In this document: positions 60,174 through 64,000 of the stretch, one piece after another | Position numbering within the stretch: the first letter of the stretch is position 1 | How the letters are laid out: each line of letters starts with the position of its first letter | NCBI GenBank assembly: GCA_964627805.1 | Contig: CAZVLA010000036.1 | Location: forward strand, 1-64,000 | Direction of reading: 5' to 3' | From: CAZAMI01 sp964627805 | GTDB lineage: Archaea; Thermoproteota; Thermoprotei_A; Sulfolobales; NBVN01 | DNA length: 64,000 nt | The notes under the pieces: model-generated | What the model was told of the DNA's origin: nothing | What the model saw: the letters and a program-made list of their open reading frames with translations, nothing else | Database searches by the model: none | Program-made: the position numbers and the translations under genes

Positions 60174-60742
60174 CCCTTAATCACCTCCAAAGAAACGCCT
60201 TCGTAACCCGCCTTAACGCACTCTACGTAACTACTCCATAGCTTCTCAGGGAACCTCTCCTTAACTGCCTTAATAGCTGATTCAAGACTTACTAAGCCAG
60301 TTACTCTAGCGAATGCACCAAGCATTACTATGTTAGGTATGGGCCTACCAATGAGTTCTAAGGCGTACTTAGTAGCGTCTATAGTAGCTACCTTACTCAA
60401 CCTAACACTTAAGTTCAGCTCCTTAAGTAACTCCCTAGGCTCCTTAGGTACGTTCTGAATGTAGACACCACCCTCCCTAATACCTGCAGTAACTGTCGGT
60501 AGTACCTTATGTAGCCTAGGGTCTAGAACCATTACGTACTTAGGCTCGTATATCATACTCCTACTGACCCTACCCGGCTCACCAATCGATACGAAAGCAG
60601 TTACTGGAGCACCACGCCTAGCCATACCGAACCAGGGGAATGCCCTAGCGAACTTACCGTCGTGTAGGGCTGCTAGGGCTATTAATTCAGAACATAGAAC
60701 AACTCCTTGACCACCACGACCGTGGAGACGGACCTCCTCCAT
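60170..60742 (-). CDS. porG: POR gamma subunit
   Basis: 190 residues. The start VRLHGRGGQGVVLCSELIAL is the hallmark of the gamma subunit, followed by GMARRGAPVTAFVSIGEPG and a Rossmann-like C-terminal part (NIVMLGAFARVTGLV). It is the first gene of the operon gamma-delta-alpha/beta. Its ATG is 266 bp from the end of the ABC transporter operon, in a gap with AT-rich promoter-like sequence. Confidence 0.93.
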   Translation of the reverse strand: MEEVRLHGRGGQGVVLCSELIALAALHDGKFARAFPWFGMARRGAPVTAFVSIGEPGRVSRSMIYEPKYVMVLDPRLHKVLPTVTAGIREGGVYIQNVPKEPRELLKELNLSVRLSKVATIDATKYALELIGRPIPNIVMLGAFARVTGLVSLESAIKAVKERFPEKLWSSYVECVKAGYEGVSLEVIKG

Positions 60743-61008
60743 TAATTAACTCCTAGTTAACTATAGTTACTTAAGCCTTTAATTGTTACGTAGAATTCAT
60801 TGATTAAGGCATAAGTAATTAAGTAAATCACATACAGTAACTCAAGGGCAAGCACTAACTTACTTACTAAGGAGGTTAATGACCTAGGGAATTAACTCCC
60901 CTAAAAACCGCGGAGGTACGTACCATTGAGGTTAGGTACTGCGTGAGTATAACCAAAGGTAATGCTGGTTTAGGGGTCTGTCTGCGGGTCTTAACTACTA
61001 CGGAATTA

Positions 61009-62124
61009 CTACGGATTAGCCCCCTCCTCCCCCGCAGCCTCTAGGGTTCTTATCCTCTCGTTAGTTGATGCCTTGAATAGGTGTACCTTCCTTAAGGATA
61101 CGTAGGCTTCATCACCTACCCTAAACCTCTCCCTAATCGGTGAGAGTGCCCTCAGTAACGTACCACCACCTAAGTCCACAGTAACGTACTGCCTAGAACC
61201 TATGTACTCGTAATGCTCGACCCTACCCTTAACCGTAGCTACTCCTGAAGTAGCTTGCTCAGCCCTCTTGAATACGTAGGCTTCATCAGGCCTAACACCG
61301 ACTATTATCTCCTCCTCACCGTAACCCTCAACCCTTATCCCGAAGTACTTAATCACGCCATTAATGACTGGTACCTTAATTAGGTTTATCGGTGGCTCAC
61401 CTATGAAGTTAGCTACGAACACATTAACGGGTTCCTCATAGAGCTCCTCAGGTGTTCCGTACTGAATTACCTTACCGTGGTTAATCACTACTATCTTATC
61501 ACCTACTGCGAACGCGTCTGCCTGGTCGTGAGTCACTAGGATGGTCGTTATCCCTAACCTACGCTGTATCATCTTAACGAATGACCTAGCAGTTATCCTT
61601 ACCCTAGCGTCTAAGTTACTGAATGGCTCGTCGAGGAGCAGTACCTGCGGGTTCTTAACTAATGCTCTAGCTAGGGCTACCCTCTGCTGCTGACCGCCTG
61701 ATAACTGCCTTGGGTACCTATTAAGTAGTTGGTCAATACCTAATACCTCAGCGATCTCCTTAACACGCCTCCTAATCTCCTCCTTAGGGACTCCCTTAAT
61801 CTCTAGTGGGAACGCTATGTTATCGAATACCTTCATGTGTGGGTATAGTGCCCAGTTCTGGAACACCATACCTACGTCACGCTTCTGAGGAGGTACGTAG
61901 ACCTTCCTCTCAGCATCAACAACTACCTTATCACCTATTACTACCCTACCCTTCGTAGGTACTTCAAGACCTGCTAGTATCCTTAGGAAGGTCGTCTTAC
62001 CCGATCCCGAAGGACCCAGGATTACTAGGAACTCCTTATCATTGACCTTGATACTTACGTTATCTAGAGCTACTACGTTCGGTGGGAAGATCTTCGTTAG
62101 GTTCTCAGCAAGTATTGACACCAT
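61009..62124 (-). CDS. Sugar ABC transporter, ATP-binding subunit (MalK/UgpC type)
   Basis: 371 residues. Walker A is LGPSGSGKTTFLR, the Q-loop VFQNWALYPH, the signature LSGGQQQRVALARAL, Walker B LLLDEPFSNLDA and the H-loop VTHDQADAF. Residues 240-360 form the C-terminal TOBE/OB regulatory domain, including YIGSRQYVTVDLG and VGDEAYVSLR. It is the last gene of the binding-protein-permease-permease-ATPase operon. It energises uptake of a sugar or glycoside. Confidence 0.92.
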   Translation of the reverse strand: MVSILAENLTKIFPPNVVALDNVSIKVNDKEFLVILGPSGSGKTTFLRILAGLEVPTKGRVVIGDKVVVDAERKVYVPPQKRDVGMVFQNWALYPHMKVFDNIAFPLEIKGVPKEEIRRRVKEIAEVLGIDQLLNRYPRQLSGGQQQRVALARALVKNPQVLLLDEPFSNLDARVRITARSFVKMIQRRLGITTILVTHDQADAFAVGDKIVVINHGKVIQYGTPEELYEEPVNVFVANFIGEPPINLIKVPVINGVIKYFGIRVEGYGEEEIIVGVRPDEAYVFKRAEQATSGVATVKGRVEHYEYIGSRQYVTVDLGGGTLLRALSPIRERFRVGDEAYVSLRKVHLFKASTNERIRTLEAAGEEGANP

Positions 62125-62130
62125 AGCCCA

Positions 62131-62958
62131 TCACCCCTTAGCACCAGTACCCAGCATTAGTAACCCACGGATGAAGTACCTACCAAGGAATATAAAGACT
62201 ATGAGTGGTGGTAGTGAACCTATGAGAGCTGCGGCGAACATCTGGTTGTATAGGGTACCGCTCTGACCTACGTAACTGAATATCTTCAGTGTTATGTGCT
62301 TGTCGTATCCCCTAGTGAGTATTAGGGGCATGAAGAAGTTGTTCCAGGTCATTATGAGTATGAATACGATCGTAGACGCTATCCCCGGCCCTAGGAGCGG
62401 TAGTACTACCTTCCTAAACACCCTGAAGTCACTGGCTCCATCAACTACGGCAGCCTCTATTAAGTCCTTAGGTATTGAGGTTAGGAATATAACCATTAGT
62501 AGGGCAGCCATTGGTGTGTAGTATATTAGGAACCCAACCATGATCCCGGGTAGGGTGTTGTAGAGCCTTAACGCCTTAATGACGTGTACTAGAGGTACTA
62601 GGATTGACTGGTAGGGTATGTAGGTCGATATAGCTATTAAGAGCATTATAGTATCACTTAACTTATCAGCCCTCCTATGTATTGCGTAGGCCGTTGCAGT
62701 ACCTATTAACGTAGCTATTACTGAGGTAGGTATGACTACTACGGCAGTATTAATGAGTGGTGTCTTGAGTTGGTTAAACACCTTAACTAAGGTGCTTAGG
62801 CTTAGTTGGGTCGGTGGGTAAATTACTGGGGTACCCATAACCTCAGCTAAGGTCTTTATAGAACCTACTATTAGTGAGTAAACAGGTATGAACCACACGA
62901 TACCGAATACGACCACGACCACGATAGCCACTATTAGGTTTAGCCTAAAGCCCGTCAC
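62131..62958 (-). CDS. Sugar ABC transporter permease (MalG type)
   Basis: 275 residues with six membrane segments. The EAA loop that contacts the ATPase reads EAAVVDGASDFRVFRKVVLP. The second segment pair and the final FIFLGRYFIRGLLMLGTGA match MalG-like permeases. It lies six bases after the MalF-like gene and six bases before the ATPase gene. Confidence 0.92.
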   Translation of the reverse strand: MTGFRLNLIVAIVVVVVFGIVWFIPVYSLIVGSIKTLAEVMGTPVIYPPTQLSLSTLVKVFNQLKTPLINTAVVVIPTSVIATLIGTATAYAIHRRADKLSDTIMLLIAISTYIPYQSILVPLVHVIKALRLYNTLPGIMVGFLIYYTPMAALLMVIFLTSIPKDLIEAAVVDGASDFRVFRKVVLPLLGPGIASTIVFILIMTWNNFFMPLILTRGYDKHITLKIFSYVGQSGTLYNQMFAAALIGSLPPLIVFIFLGRYFIRGLLMLGTGAKG

Positions 62959-62964
62959 GCCCCA

Positions 62965-63831
62965 TCACCTCCTAACGACCCACCTCTTAAGTCCGTAGAG
63001 TGCGTAGGGTATTACTATGAAAGCTGAAACAACTATTATGACTATAGCAGCTGCTGATGCTAGGTAGAAGTACATTGAGACGAACTTACTGTACACGTAC
63101 ATTACTAGAGTCTCAACGAATGGGTTTAGGAAGAGTACTGAGTAGGGTAGGTCGAACATCTGGATAGCGAATAGTGTTAGGAAGATCGTAGCTATTATTA
63201 AGCCCTGCCTAGCATTAGGTAGTACGACCCTAAGCATGATGGTTAGTGTGTTAGCTCCATCAACCATAGCACTCTCTATTAAGGACCTATCGACGTTATA
63301 GAACATAGCTAGGTAGAGCATAGCTGCGAAACCAGCGTATACCCAGCACGAAACAAGTACTAAGCTCCAGAACGCGTTAGTACCTTCTAACCAGTATATA
63401 GTCGGTAGCCCGAACTCCCTAAGTATTATGTCTATGCCCTTGTACGGGTCGAATAACCACCTCCAGATAATACCCACAACCACTAGTGATAGGGATAGTG
63501 GGTATATGAAGAAGGCCGTCAAAGCGTTCCTAACCCTAGGGCTCTCGAACTGGAATATAGCGCTAGCGAGGGCTAAGCCTATGGCGTTACCTAAAGCAAC
63601 CAGTACTACAGCCCATAGGAGGGTCCTCTCGAACGCCTGCCTAAACTCGACATCACTGAATAGTTGCTGGAAACTAGCTAAGCCCGTGAATTTGGGGTTG
63701 GGGTTAAGTATTGAGTAGTCCGTAAGTGATATAGCTACGTTCCAGAAGATGCAGTAGTAGAGAATACCCGCTAAAGCAAGTGTAGGGATTAGGAGGGCTA
63801 CGAAGACCTTAGTACTCATCTTCACAGCCAT
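62965..63831 (-). CDS. Sugar ABC transporter permease (MalF type)
   Basis: 288 residues with six membrane segments. The first segment is VALLIPTLALAGILYYCIFW, and the EAA loop is ESAMVDGANTLTIMLRVVLP. It is the short MalF/UgpA form without a large outside loop. It is preceded by the solute-binding protein gene that runs off the right edge, with a gap of 115 bp between them. Confidence 0.92.
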   Translation of the reverse strand: MAVKMSTKVFVALLIPTLALAGILYYCIFWNVAISLTDYSILNPNPKFTGLASFQQLFSDVEFRQAFERTLLWAVVLVALGNAIGLALASAIFQFESPRVRNALTAFFIYPLSLSLVVVGIIWRWLFDPYKGIDIILREFGLPTIYWLEGTNAFWSLVLVSCWVYAGFAAMLYLAMFYNVDRSLIESAMVDGANTLTIMLRVVLPNARQGLIIATIFLTLFAIQMFDLPYSVLFLNPFVETLVMYVYSKFVSMYFYLASAAAIVIIVVSAFIVIPYALYGLKRWVVRR

Positions 63832-63946
63832 TCACATCATCTCCCGCACTACAGGCTCCGCTACGTAGTACTCACCAGAGTTAAAACGTGATGTGGGTTA
63901 GGTCTTAATCAATGTTTAAGTATGAGAAAAAGCTAGGGTTTTACCC

Positions 63947-64000
63947 TTACTTCTTAGCCCATGGAGGTAGGAACCCAGCGAATGGCTCCTGGTAGGAGCC
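63947..64000 (-). CDS. C-terminus of an extracellular solute-binding protein (partial)
   Basis: Read from the right edge on the minus strand, the frame gives the last 17 residues (GSYQEPFAGFLPPWAKK) and then TAA at 63947-63949. The order binding protein, MalF, MalG, MalK and the 115-bp gap fit a classical sugar ABC operon. The identity rests on position, as the visible peptide is too short to classify. Confidence 0.5.
   Translation of the reverse strand, partial: GSYQEPFAGFLPPWAKK

Noticed and set aside
1..64000. tRNA or rRNA genes
   Set aside because: No T-loop-like GGTTC-A-TCC with matching arms and no long GC-rich rRNA segment was seen in any intergenic region.

Overview
The window is chromosomal DNA from a thermophilic archaeon, most probably a member of the Thermoproteota (Crenarchaeota). 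Archaeal hallmarks are prefoldin alpha, a GPN-loop GTPase, a UPF0282 MBL-fold protein, a PaREP1-family protein, an aldehyde:ferredoxin oxidoreductase with a polyferredoxin partner, a pyruvate:ferredoxin oxidoreductase, archaeal-type TATA boxes 25-40 bp before many starts, oligo-T termination tracts, frequent GTG/TTG starts and Shine-Dalgarno motifs of the GGTGGT/GAGGTG type. I cannot name the genus. No tRNA, rRNA, CRISPR array, insertion sequence or prophage was recognised.

Layout. 1-3.4 kb: a truncated C-terminal fragment, a divergent unit (membrane protein + winged-helix regulator against a His-rich secreted protein), a broken VapBC toxin-antitoxin pair and an intact AbrB/PIN pair. 3.5-9.5 kb: a metallophosphoesterase, a decayed membrane-protein gene, then a co-directional series of two methyltransferases, a nucleoside phosphorylase, a creatininase-family amidohydrolase and a DUF711 protein. 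9.6-17 kb: PaREP1 protein, prefoldin pair, prolyl oligopeptidase, an AAA-ATPase/TOPRIM pair reminiscent of split OLD or PARIS-like defence modules, a phosphodiesterase-like protein and an HtpX-type protease. 17-30 kb: a GC-rich candidate RNA, two exported proteins, glycosyltransferase, cupin, GPN GTPase, HAD hydrolase, AOR with ferredoxin, UPF0282 protein, a phosphate block (DUF47, PiT transporter, lone PstS-like protein) and an M24-fold protein with an eroded metal site.

30-37.8 kb: a DUF2400 (HhH-GPD, Fe-S) gene split by a frame change and fused at its C-terminus to a PD-(D/E)XK-like nuclease domain, a pilin-like DUF2341 protein, an ABC-2 exporter with divergent regulator and operator-like inverted repeats, and a cysteine synthase-type enzyme. 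38.3-48.1 kb: two overlapping genes for giant exported proteins (2042 and 1239 residues), probably cell-surface structures. 48-57.7 kb: sirtuin, small ferritin-like protein, an ICMT-like methyltransferase beside an Rce1-like CPBP protease, DUF169, an unknown, a CDF transporter fused to a NifX-like domain, a membrane protein, an anchored C39-like protease and a second CPBP protease. 57.8-64 kb: a POR operon with fused alpha-beta subunits, and a MalFGK-type sugar ABC transporter whose binding protein runs off the right edge.

The genes are mostly single or in small operons. Several convergent neighbours overlap at their 3' ends (20503-20513, 25868-25871, 53337-53348), so the genome is tightly packed. 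The points most worth following are the split DUF2400-nuclease fusion, the ATPase/TOPRIM pair, the giant surface-protein pair and two GC-rich intergenic islets that may be structured RNAs.
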